Source: JAZKFT01 sp040386335 (GTDB taxonomy: Bacteria > Bacteroidota > Bacteroidia > Chitinophagales > Chitinophagaceae). From it: a DNA stretch of 64,000 bases. Positions 18,459-26,394 of the stretch are shown here, piece by piece; positions within the stretch are counted from its first letter, which is position 1, and each line of letters starts with the position of its first letter. The stretch is taken from NCBI GenBank assembly GCA_040386335.1, contig JAZKFT010000040.1:124001-188000 (forward strand), in the 5' to 3' direction. The translations under genes were made by a program, and so were the position numbers. Below the pieces are notes generated by a model. It searched no databases, was not told the DNA's origin, and saw only the letters and a program-made list of their open reading frames with translations.

Positions 18459-19967
18459 TTAATTATCCCAAAATACCTTATCAGCCATGCTACCCTTTTG
18501 TTTGGCGTTAGGGTTTAAATCTATTTCGCTTTGAGGATAGAACAGTGAACGTGGCACTGCTGCACCTGGTACAGATGCGTTAGATGGAGGCGTTAAGGCC
18601 GGGTAACCTGTTCTCCTGTAGTCAGTCCATGGCTCCATGCTAACACCATAATTGGCTACATATTTTTCTTCGATCACCTTTTGCATTTGCTGTGCAGCTG
18701 TACCGTCAAGTGTTCCCCTGGCAGCAATATAGGTTGCAATATCTGCAGGCAGAACGCCGGCATCTGTCATAGAAGCCGTAATGCCCGCCTGGTACCAGGT
18801 TTGAGCAACGCCGGGAGCACCTCTTAATGCGGCTTCAGCACGAATAAAGCAATATTCGGCATATGTAAGCATGCGGATAGGAGCAGCACCTGTATAGGTA
18901 AGCGCCGTGGCTGTGATACCGCCTTGTGCATTTGGCGTCGGAGTGCCTGAAGCTGCGCCACGCAGATAAGTATGCATCCGGCTAAAGTTTACGCTGGGAA
19001 CATCGCCTGGCACCGTGCCCTTATACGTAGCTGGTGAAGATGCATAAGGAAAGGGCGTAAAATAGAAAGCCCTGCGCGGATCCGATTTTCCATTCATTAA
19101 TGTAACCAGGTTGTTGTCTGCAAACAGGTAGTTGGCACGGTTTACTTCAAACTGGTGGATAGGGTTCGTATTGTTTGGAGCTGCTATAAATGCCAGTTGA
19201 AAATTATCTGCATTTGATGCAAATACGGGCGCCGCTGCGTTATTTACCAGGGCTGTGATCTGCGCCAGCATGTAAGCGGGGTCTTTTTTACTGTAGTGTA
19301 AAAACATACGCAGTTTCAAAGTGTTCGCCAGCTTGATCCAGTTTGTTTTTGTGGTTGCAAAAGTGCCTGGATAAATAAGGGAATTGGCTGCGGGTGTTAT
19401 TATGCTGGAAGCTGCACCAAGGTCTGTAATAGCCTGGTCCAATGATGCGATAAGTGCCTTATAGATAGCATCACCGGCATCATACTTTGGTTGCGTGTTG
19501 GCATCCAGTTGCAGTGCATCCGTAAATGGAACATCTCCCCAGGCGTCTACTACCAGCGAATATTGGTAAGCTTTCATAATGCGTGCCACACCTGAATAAT
19601 AAGGGCTGGAGGCAGAAGAAGCCTTAATAATAAGTTCCAGGTCGGCGAGCGTATTAGAAAAAATGCTGCCCCAAACATTGTTGGCATCACTGCCGGTAAT
19701 GTTGTACCTGCTGTACTCATAAGTTTGGTTAGGCTGCGATGCCTGACCGCTGATTTGTTGTGCAATCAGTGTACTGTAGCGGAACAGATCGCTACCTCCG
19801 TTAAAAGCAAGGTTGATCTGGGCCGAGGTAAGCAACTGGGCCACCGGGGGATTATCTGCCGGGATATTATCGGGGTCTTTGTTAATGTCCAGGAATTTAT
19901 CGCATGACGTTGTGCCAAGGGTAAGCAGTGCTATCCCTGTCAACAGTTTTAATGATATTCTTTTCAT
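18459..19967 (-). CDS. SusD-like (SusD/RagB, SusD-like_2 type) lipoprotein (pair 3)
   Basis: A 502-residue lipoprotein with signal peptide and lipobox (MKRISLKLLTGIALLTLGTT then SC). The N-terminus DKFLDINKDPDNIPADNPPV and the internal LANTLKLRMFLHYSKKDP, LTYAEYCFIRAEAALRG and YGVSMEPWTDYRRTGYPAL are typical of the SusD-like_2 subgroup rather than the classic RagB type of pairs 1 and 2. The ending SLFYPQSEIDLNPNA also fits. It starts 25 bases after the SusC stop, so the pair is an operon. Subgroup members often bind peptides or glycans; the substrate is unknown here. Confidence 0.93.
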   Translation of the reverse strand: MKRISLKLLTGIALLTLGTTSCDKFLDINKDPDNIPADNPPVAQLLTSAQINLAFNGGSDLFRYSTLIAQQISGQASQPNQTYEYSRYNITGSDANNVWGSIFSNTLADLELIIKASSASSPYYSGVARIMKAYQYSLVVDAWGDVPFTDALQLDANTQPKYDAGDAIYKALIASLDQAITDLGAASSIITPAANSLIYPGTFATTKTNWIKLANTLKLRMFLHYSKKDPAYMLAQITALVNNAAAPVFASNADNFQLAFIAAPNNTNPIHQFEVNRANYLFADNNLVTLMNGKSDPRRAFYFTPFPYASSPATYKGTVPGDVPSVNFSRMHTYLRGAASGTPTPNAQGGITATALTYTGAAPIRMLTYAEYCFIRAEAALRGAPGVAQTWYQAGITASMTDAGVLPADIATYIAARGTLDGTAAQQMQKVIEEKYVANYGVSMEPWTDYRRTGYPALTPPSNASVPGAAVPRSLFYPQSEIDLNPNAKQKGSMADKVFWDN

Positions 19968-19992
19968 ATTTCTGAAATTGAAAGTGAATAGT

Positions 19993-22900
19993 TTAGAGAG
20001 ATAGTTTTAGAGAAACACCCATTGAGCGGGTTTGAGGTAGTGCATTAAACTCAAGTCCTTGTGCATTGCTTACGCCCAGGGCGTTCTGCTCGGGATCGAG
20101 GTGCGGGTAGTTAGGTGCATGTAGGAAAAGATTACGGCCAAACAGGCTCAGTTCGATATTGCCAAATGGTGTTTTGTTCACCATGGCAGATGGTAACCTG
20201 TAGCTTAAAGATGCTTCTCTTACACGGAACCATGAAGTTTCAACTATATAACCTTCTGCAGCTGCAAATACACCGCTGTTACCCCAATAATTTTGGGCTG
20301 TTACAGCTATTGTATTTGGTTGTCCGTTGCTGGCCAGGATGCCAGGGAAAACGTAAGGGGTTGTTTGTACGCCATTGGCATCCAAACGGGCAAACTCGGC
20401 AGTTTCTGCGCCGGCACCGTTTCTGCGGATGTCTGCAATGTTGCGGCTATATTGGTCACCACCTTTTTTAATATCCAGCAGGAATGAGAAAGTAAATCCT
20501 TTTAGTTCAATGGTATTAGTGATACCCAACAGGTACTTAGGATTCGGGTTACCAATTTTTTGTACACCAGGTGTAATTAATGGTAAGCCGTTTGCACCAA
20601 TCAGCATCGCATTTGTTTTTGGATCGCGCTGGTAAGCATTTCCATAAATCTGGCCATACTCATCACCCACAACCAGGCGAATATTTGGCGTGGTAAAACC
20701 GCCCAGGAATATGTTGGCCACACCAGCATCCAAAGCATCTACTTTAGATTTAAACTGGGTATAGTTTACATTAATGGTCCATGATCCGATTTTTGTTTTC
20801 AAAGGAACGCCTGTAACAGAAAGCTCCACCCCATTGTTGGTCATCTTGCCTGCATTTTTAATCACACTACCTATGCCGGAAGTGTTGGATACAGGTACAC
20901 CAAAGATCAGGTCTCTTGATTTCTGCCTGTACACTGTTCCTTCAATCGCTAACCTGCCGCGGAAAAATGACAACTCGGCTGCGATTTCCTTATTGGTTGT
21001 AAACTCAGGGCCAAGATTGGCGTTACCAGCCCCATCCTGAAGTGTAAAACCTTGTAAACCATTGAAAGGAAATGCGATGGTAGGTCCGAAACCATCAGCA
21101 ATGGCGGCACCACCAAAATAAGAATCGGTAGCATAAACAAAATCTGTACCTGCCTTACCCACGGTGGCTATATTTCCGCGGATCTTAATGTTATCGATCA
21201 CATCGTTTTTCAGAGCAGGAAACAGTTCGGTGATGTTCAAAGAACCGGCCACTGCATTGTAGAGGTACGAGTTGTTTTTTGTTTTGAATGTGGATGACCA
21301 GTCATTCCTGAGCGTTACGTTAAGGCTCGCTATACTCTTATATCCTACGGTGAAATCGCCATAGATACCAAAAAGGCGCACTTTGCTTGAGGCAATACCT
21401 GGTGTAGGTATAGAGGTTGTATTTTTTATTTGTTCAAAATCACGGATAATGATTCCGCGACCTATCATAGTGGCCACATTCTGATAGATCTGGCTTATTT
21501 CATTTCCTACAATTGCGGAAGTAGTGAAATCGCCAATCCTTTTATTGAATGAAACAAATAGGTTTGAATTCAAACTGCGGTAATTATTCCTGCGTTCAAC
21601 AACGCCACCTACACCACCGGCGGTAGTGTTGGCACCACCTCTTGCAGTAAGCTGATCGTAGCCATGATTAAAAGTGGAAAACACATCGGTTCCCATTTTG
21701 TAATCAACCTGGAATGCCTGGTTAAACTTGTAGTTAAGTGCAGCAAATCCAAAAAAGCGGTTGATCTCATCATTGAAACGGTTGTTCTTAATGGTCCAAT
21801 AAGGATTGTCTTCAATATTGTTATTGTAAAAATTCTGGCTTCCGTCCGCATTTTCAAAAGGTGTACCGGTGAGGTCATAACTGCGTGGCATAAAATAGGC
21901 ACGGAACAACGGATTGCTTAATTGGTTACCCTGCTGGCTCCTTTTTGAAAAGTTGTTTACATAATTTCCTGAAATACTTACGTTCAGTTTTTCGGTGACT
22001 TTAGAACTCGCATTTACAGAGAAATTATTCCTTACCAGGCGGTTGTTATCCAATATGCCGGTATTCATTAAATTTCCATAGGAAAAACGGAAAGTGTTTT
22101 TATCAGTTCCGCCGGAAAAGCTGATATTATTTTGGAGGTTTTCACCGGTACGGAAAATGTCTTTAACATTATCAGGATATGCTTTCAAAATTTCCGATTT
22201 GCCAAAGGCATTGGTTACCGTCTGGCCGGTAATGGATGGTCCCCAGGAGGTTTGAACGGCTATTGGACTATAAACACCCAGGCTACCCTGTGCGTAACTG
22301 TTCTGGTAATCGGGAAGGCGATTCACCACTTCCTGTCCATAGGTAGATGTCAAAGTAATGCTGTTCTTTGCTTTGAATTTGCCCTTTTTTGTAGTGATAA
22401 GAATAACACCATTTGAAGCCCTGGAACCATACAAAGCAGCGGCAGATGGGCCTTTCAGCACACTCATGCTTTCAATATCTTCCTGGTTAATGTCGATGGC
22501 ACGGTTGGAACTCGGTGCACCGTTCTGGAGCGCCTGGCCACCACCGCCGTTGTCAAAAGGTACCCCATCTATTACAAACAGAGGCTGGTTGCTACCTGTA
22601 AAAGTGGTGTTACCACGGATGATGATGCTGGAACCTGTAAAAGAACCACCTGCACCACTCACCCTTACACCCGCAACCTTACCGGCAAGGGCATTGGTTA
22701 CATTGGTGGTATGCGTTTGGGTAAGTTCTTCAGCATCCAGCTGGCTTACACCATAACCCAACGTTTTCTTATCTTTTTTAATGCCGAAAGCGGTTACAAC
22801 CACTTCCTTCAGGTTTACCTCGTCGCTTTTCAGTTGCACGTCAAGTGTCAGAAGTTTACCAATACTCCTTATTTCAGCAGTATAACCTGCATATGAGAAG

Positions 22901-23115
22901 TTCAAGGTTTTGTTGGTTGCCGGAAATGAGATGGAGTAGGTTCCATCGGCGGATGTTTTTACACCCACTTTTCCGTCGAAAGTGGTCACGGAAACACCTT
23001 CCAGTGGTGCACCGCTCTGGGAATCAGTAACCTTGCCCTTCAGAGTAAGGTTCTGGGCCCAGGATGTCGCTGCCAGGCATACCATGCCCAACAGTAAGCA
23101 TACAAGTTTCCTCAT
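19993..23115 (-). CDS. SusC/RagA family TonB-dependent outer-membrane transporter (pair 3)
   Basis: A 1040-residue transporter: signal peptide (MRKLVCLLLGMVCLAATSWA), regulatory-like domain (LTLKGKVTDSQSGAPLEGVS), region LKEVVVTAFGIKKDKKTLGY, which is the form seen in SusC proteins with SusD-like_2 partners, plug (IIIRGNTTFTGSNQPLFVID ... VLKGPSAAALYGSRASNGVI) and a barrel ending QTRSMGVSLKLSL. Its SusD partner follows. A weak promoter (TATACTTG at 23150-23157, minus strand) lies 34 bases upstream. Confidence 0.95.
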   Translation of the reverse strand: MRKLVCLLLGMVCLAATSWAQNLTLKGKVTDSQSGAPLEGVSVTTFDGKVGVKTSADGTYSISFPATNKTLNFSYAGYTAEIRSIGKLLTLDVQLKSDEVNLKEVVVTAFGIKKDKKTLGYGVSQLDAEELTQTHTTNVTNALAGKVAGVRVSGAGGSFTGSSIIIRGNTTFTGSNQPLFVIDGVPFDNGGGGQALQNGAPSSNRAIDINQEDIESMSVLKGPSAAALYGSRASNGVILITTKKGKFKAKNSITLTSTYGQEVVNRLPDYQNSYAQGSLGVYSPIAVQTSWGPSITGQTVTNAFGKSEILKAYPDNVKDIFRTGENLQNNISFSGGTDKNTFRFSYGNLMNTGILDNNRLVRNNFSVNASSKVTEKLNVSISGNYVNNFSKRSQQGNQLSNPLFRAYFMPRSYDLTGTPFENADGSQNFYNNNIEDNPYWTIKNNRFNDEINRFFGFAALNYKFNQAFQVDYKMGTDVFSTFNHGYDQLTARGGANTTAGGVGGVVERRNNYRSLNSNLFVSFNKRIGDFTTSAIVGNEISQIYQNVATMIGRGIIIRDFEQIKNTTSIPTPGIASSKVRLFGIYGDFTVGYKSIASLNVTLRNDWSSTFKTKNNSYLYNAVAGSLNITELFPALKNDVIDNIKIRGNIATVGKAGTDFVYATDSYFGGAAIADGFGPTIAFPFNGLQGFTLQDGAGNANLGPEFTTNKEIAAELSFFRGRLAIEGTVYRQKSRDLIFGVPVSNTSGIGSVIKNAGKMTNNGVELSVTGVPLKTKIGSWTINVNYTQFKSKVDALDAGVANIFLGGFTTPNIRLVVGDEYGQIYGNAYQRDPKTNAMLIGANGLPLITPGVQKIGNPNPKYLLGITNTIELKGFTFSFLLDIKKGGDQYSRNIADIRRNGAGAETAEFARLDANGVQTTPYVFPGILASNGQPNTIAVTAQNYWGNSGVFAAAEGYIVETSWFRVREASLSYRLPSAMVNKTPFGNIELSLFGRNLFLHAPNYPHLDPEQNALGVSNAQGLEFNALPQTRSMGVSLKLSL

Positions 23116-23221
23116 GTTAGTTAGTTTTAGGTTTTTAGAAAAAGAATTGCAAGTATAGGCAAGAATTCGCCCACCGATGCTGCAAATGTTATTTTTTCAT
23201 AAAACTACACGAACGGCGAGG

Positions 23222-25567
23222 TTATTTTTTTCTTTTTCCCATTAGACCGATGAGCATGACGGGTAAAAAAACCAGGTTGGTAAATGTGGCAACCAGCAAA
23301 GTGAATGATGTAAGCCATCCGAGGGCCATGGTGCCACCAAAACTGCTAAAAACAAAGATGACAAAACCTGCTACCAGCACGAGTGAGGTATAAATAATAC
23401 TAATGCCAGTGTGACGAATGGTAGAAACAGTAGTGGCGGTTACATTGCCATCATGCGTTGGGAGTTCCTGTTTATAGTTGACCAAAAAGCGAATGGTAAT
23501 ATCGATGGCGATGCCAAGGGCAATGCTAAAAACGATCACTGTAGAAGGTTTTAGTGGCACCCCGACCCAACCCATGAGTCCGGCCGTAACTACCAGCGGT
23601 ATCAGGTTGGGGATAATAGAACATAGCAATATTCTTAACGACCGAAACAGGATAAGCATACACAGCGCTATCAGTAAAAATGCCCAAAGTATGCTCTCTT
23701 TAAGGCCCTGGATGATAAACCGGCTGCCTTCCAGGTAGGTAATCGAACTTCCGGTAAACTGTACATTATAACTGCTATCAAATATTTCCGACGACTTCTT
23801 TTTGAGGGAATCAAGCATTTTAGGAAGTTGTACCGTGCCAATATCGGCCATACTCAGGCTGATCCTGGCCTTTTGGCGGGTACTGTCCATAAAGGTTTTT
23901 ACCAGTTTGGTAAAGCTGTTCTCGGCACCACCGCCTTTCATTTTAAGGTAAGGAGAGAGAAAAGCCATGTCAAATTCGTTGGGTGCCGTATACTGGGTGC
24001 TGTCACCGTCGTAATAGGCTTGTTTTACAAATTTCAAACCTTCTACCAGGCTCAACGGTTTTGCAAAAGAGCTGTCCTGGCCTATAAAAGCCGAGAACTC
24101 GTCTATTTTTTCGATCGTTTTTAAATTGTTGGTCAGGCCGTTTTTCTTTTTAGTATCAATGACTATTTCCAGCGGCATTACTCCGCCGAAATTTTTCTCA
24201 AACCATTTAAGATCCGTATAGATCTTATCGTTTTTGGGCAGGTCATCCACGATAAAACCCACCGATTTTATTTTTAAGATACCAATAATGGCAACTATGA
24301 CCAACAGGCCGGTAAAACCCAACACCTTGCCTTTGTTTTGTAATACCCAGTATTCAATTTTTACCAAAATACCTTCCAGGAACCTGTTTCGTAAATATTT
24401 GGTGTGACGTTCTTTTGGAGGCGCCAAAAAGCTCAGAACAGCGGGTATAAAAATGAACGAGATCACAAACAGCACCATGATGTTGATGCCTGCCACAGCG
24501 CCGAATTCCCTCAGTAAATCACTTTTGGTCAGGGCAAATACCGCAAAACCGATGGCTGCCGCAATATTACAAAACAGGGTAACGATGCCCATTTTGCTCA
24601 CCATTTCCAACAAAGCATTTTTCTTAGCTGAGTTTGCCAATTGCCCGTTGCCAATTGCAACCTGCTGCTGCCAGGCCATATGGTATTTGTTCAGGAAATA
24701 GATACAATTTGGGATGCCAATCACGATAATCAGCGGCGGGATGAGAGCAGTAAGCAAAGAAATTTTATAACCGAGCAAATGCAACGTGCCCATGCTCCAG
24801 ACCACGCCCATAATTACAACTGCCAGGCTAATGGCAGTGCTGCTGAACGACCGGAAAAAAAGCAGTAAGGTGATGATGGCAAGTCCCAGGGATCCCAATA
24901 AAAAATACTGCATTTCGTGTTCTATCCTGTCGGCAACCTGTGTCCGAATAAGTGGCAGGCCAGAAATATAGGTCGGAACCTTCGTGAGCTTTTCGTATTT
25001 GTCTACTGCCGCTACAATATTAGCCACCACTTGCACCCTTGCTTTTGATTTAAGGATCTCTTTGTTGATCGTAATGCCGGCCAGGTAAGCTTTTGAGGAG
25101 GGATTGTACAAAAGCCGCTGATAAAAAACAAGGTTTTCAAAGTGTGCCTTCGCGGTGTCCAGCATTGACTGGGAAACAAGGCTATCGGTAAAAAGAGGCA
25201 CGGGGTTCAGTTTTTCCGAACTGTCATTTTTTACCAGGTTAATGGCTGCCGGAACGCCTACTATAGCTTCTACTCCCTTTACATTTTTGATATCCGAAAG
25301 CAGTTGCTTGTATTGCGTAAAATGCTGTTGATTAAAAAACTGGTCAGTTTGTACACCCACTACCAGCACGCTTCCGTCTTCCCCAAATTGCTTTTTAAAA
25401 GCCATATACTCTACATACTTGGGGTTGTCGGTAGGTATGGCTTTTGCAAATTCGTAGCTGATGGTCACCTTGCTGGCGTGCCAGCCCATAAATCCTGTTG
25501 CTGCAAACAACACTATTAATAACGCGATCCTGTATTTTAAAACAAATTGTCCAAGTTTATACCACAT
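23222..25567 (-). CDS. RND superfamily (MMPL-type) exporter
   Basis: A 781-residue inner-membrane protein. I chose MWYKLGQFVLKYRIALLIVL at 25567 because it opens directly into the first membrane helix; Met at 25609 adds 14 charged residues. The layout is duplicated: one helix, a periplasmic domain, then five or six helices (FLLGSLGLAIITLLLFFRSF ...), repeated after about residue 400 (GLKESILWAFLLIALCMLIL ...). This is the MMPL/hydrophobe exporter pattern, including a sterol-sensing-like helix bundle. It would move lipids or hydrophobic compounds using the proton gradient. No membrane-fusion or TolC partner is next to it. Confidence 0.88.
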   Translation of the reverse strand: MWYKLGQFVLKYRIALLIVLFAATGFMGWHASKVTISYEFAKAIPTDNPKYVEYMAFKKQFGEDGSVLVVGVQTDQFFNQQHFTQYKQLLSDIKNVKGVEAIVGVPAAINLVKNDSSEKLNPVPLFTDSLVSQSMLDTAKAHFENLVFYQRLLYNPSSKAYLAGITINKEILKSKARVQVVANIVAAVDKYEKLTKVPTYISGLPLIRTQVADRIEHEMQYFLLGSLGLAIITLLLFFRSFSSTAISLAVVIMGVVWSMGTLHLLGYKISLLTALIPPLIIVIGIPNCIYFLNKYHMAWQQQVAIGNGQLANSAKKNALLEMVSKMGIVTLFCNIAAAIGFAVFALTKSDLLREFGAVAGINIMVLFVISFIFIPAVLSFLAPPKERHTKYLRNRFLEGILVKIEYWVLQNKGKVLGFTGLLVIVAIIGILKIKSVGFIVDDLPKNDKIYTDLKWFEKNFGGVMPLEIVIDTKKKNGLTNNLKTIEKIDEFSAFIGQDSSFAKPLSLVEGLKFVKQAYYDGDSTQYTAPNEFDMAFLSPYLKMKGGGAENSFTKLVKTFMDSTRQKARISLSMADIGTVQLPKMLDSLKKKSSEIFDSSYNVQFTGSSITYLEGSRFIIQGLKESILWAFLLIALCMLILFRSLRILLCSIIPNLIPLVVTAGLMGWVGVPLKPSTVIVFSIALGIAIDITIRFLVNYKQELPTHDGNVTATTVSTIRHTGISIIYTSLVLVAGFVIFVFSSFGGTMALGWLTSFTLLVATFTNLVFLPVMLIGLMGKRKK

Positions 25568-25611
25568 ACATTCTTTTTGAGTCACTTTTTTCAGAAAATC
25601 GTTGATCAACA

Positions 25612-25782
25612 GGTCATTGGGTCAATGGTCATTGACAGGATATAAAAAATTACCGGTCATCTGTTGACAATTCTTAAAGTGCGGCAAAGAAAACCAATAA
25701 TGCCCGAAATAAGTGGAAGCGAAAATATTATGCACGTTAAAGTGAGGGATACCCCTCCAGCGACTATTGACCCATTGACCAG
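25612..25782. repeat. Inverted pair of GGTCAATGGTCATTG-type spacer repeats
   Basis: GGTCATTGGGTCAATGGTCA begins at 25612, and an inverted, diverged copy (GACTATTGACCCATTGACC) begins at 25762, flanking about 125 bases with no gene. The same unit occurs at 47991-48022 and inside asnB at 38664-38697. Confidence 0.55.
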
Positions 25783-25813
25783 ACGTGAGAAGCCAATGTC
25801 CTGGTAATATTTG

Positions 25814-25884
25814 ACGTTACGGGTGGATTCGAACCACCGTAAAAGGTTTTGCAGACCTCTGCCTTGCCACTCGGCCACGTAACA
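25814..25884 (-). tRNA. tRNA-Cys (GCA)
   Basis: A 71-base cloverleaf on the minus strand. The acceptor stem (TGTTACG with CGTAACG; the first pair is a U-G wobble), D arm (GCC/GGC), anticodon loop CTGCAAA giving anticodon GCA, and T arm GGTGG-TTCGAAT-CCACC are all present. The discriminator is T, as expected for cysteine tRNAs. The 3' CCA is not encoded. Confidence 0.93.
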
Positions 25885-25913
25885 CGTGTTGATGTTTACT
25901 GTAAAACGGTTGA

Positions 25914-26234
25914 TTACTTATGCTGCAGCTGAACCACCCATTTCGAAACGGTGTCTTCCACAATAATTTTTTTGCTGCAGTAATCAGGGTGTTCTATGAT
26001 GACAGTTACTGGTAAGCCCTTCCAGGTCTTTAGCCGGAAACTGCCTTCCCTGCCGCAAAATGTTTCCTCCTCGCCGGCAACTGTATATACATGCACATTG
26101 CCAATGGCTTTATCTGAAACTGCATCCTTTACTTTTCCTTCTACAATAAAACTCTCCGACATATAAAAATCGAAGGCGGTAAACGCTAAAGATGGAAATG
26201 TCATAATGAGCCATTTTAAGGTGTAATAAGCCAT
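25914..26234 (-). CDS. Small carboxypeptidase-regulatory-like (CarboxypepD_reg-like) protein
   Basis: A 106-residue protein. After a hydrophobic N-terminus (LKWLIMTFPSLAFTAF) it consists of one transthyretin-like beta-sandwich: FIVEGKVKDAVSDKAIGNVH, then GREGSFRLKTWKGLPVTVII, HPDYCSKKIIV. This is the domain found at the N-terminus of SusC proteins, here alone. Stand-alone copies are common in Bacteroidota and of unknown role. It lies downstream of a TACATTTG element and divergent from porZ, with tRNA-Cys just downstream. Confidence 0.7.
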   Translation of the reverse strand: MAYYTLKWLIMTFPSLAFTAFDFYMSESFIVEGKVKDAVSDKAIGNVHVYTVAGEEETFCGREGSFRLKTWKGLPVTVIIEHPDYCSKKIIVEDTVSKWVVQLQHK

Positions 26235-26275
26235 AAAAATTTATTTAGAACTTGTATTAGCTGCCTTTCGCAGGA

Positions 26276-26283
26276 CAAATGTA
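26276..26283 (-). promoter_or_regulatory. -7 element of the small regulatory-like protein
   Basis: Minus-strand TACATTTG fits TAnnTTTG, 41 bases before the start at 26234. It supports that start over the internal Met at 26162. Confidence 0.45.
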
Positions 26284-26287
26284 GGAG

Positions 26288-26326
26288 AAAAATAAATGTC
26301 TACTAAATTTGTAGACATTTATTTTT
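26288..26326. repeat. Perfect 16-bp inverted repeat in a divergent promoter region
   Basis: AAAAATAAATGTCTAC (26288-26303) and its exact complement (26311-26326) enclose a 7-base loop TAAATTT. It lies between two divergent genes, where no terminator is needed. Loop plus first arm base read TAAATTTG, itself a TAnnTTTG match. An operator or RNA hairpin is possible. Confidence 0.7.
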
Positions 26327-26381
26327 AAAAAGTTTTTTACGCCGCTTATTGCCAACATAAAATCTGTGACAGCGAATCTGG

Positions 26382-26389
26382 TAATTTTG
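26382..26389 (+). promoter_or_regulatory. TAnnTTTG element immediately before porZ
   Basis: TAATTTTG ends only 5 bases before the ATG at 26395. If used, the mRNA would be leaderless or nearly so. No good -33 match is seen. Confidence 0.35.
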
Positions 26390-26394
26390 AAACG

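Noticed and set aside
25657..25878. 73-residue minus-strand frame
   Set aside because: It runs through tRNA-Cys.
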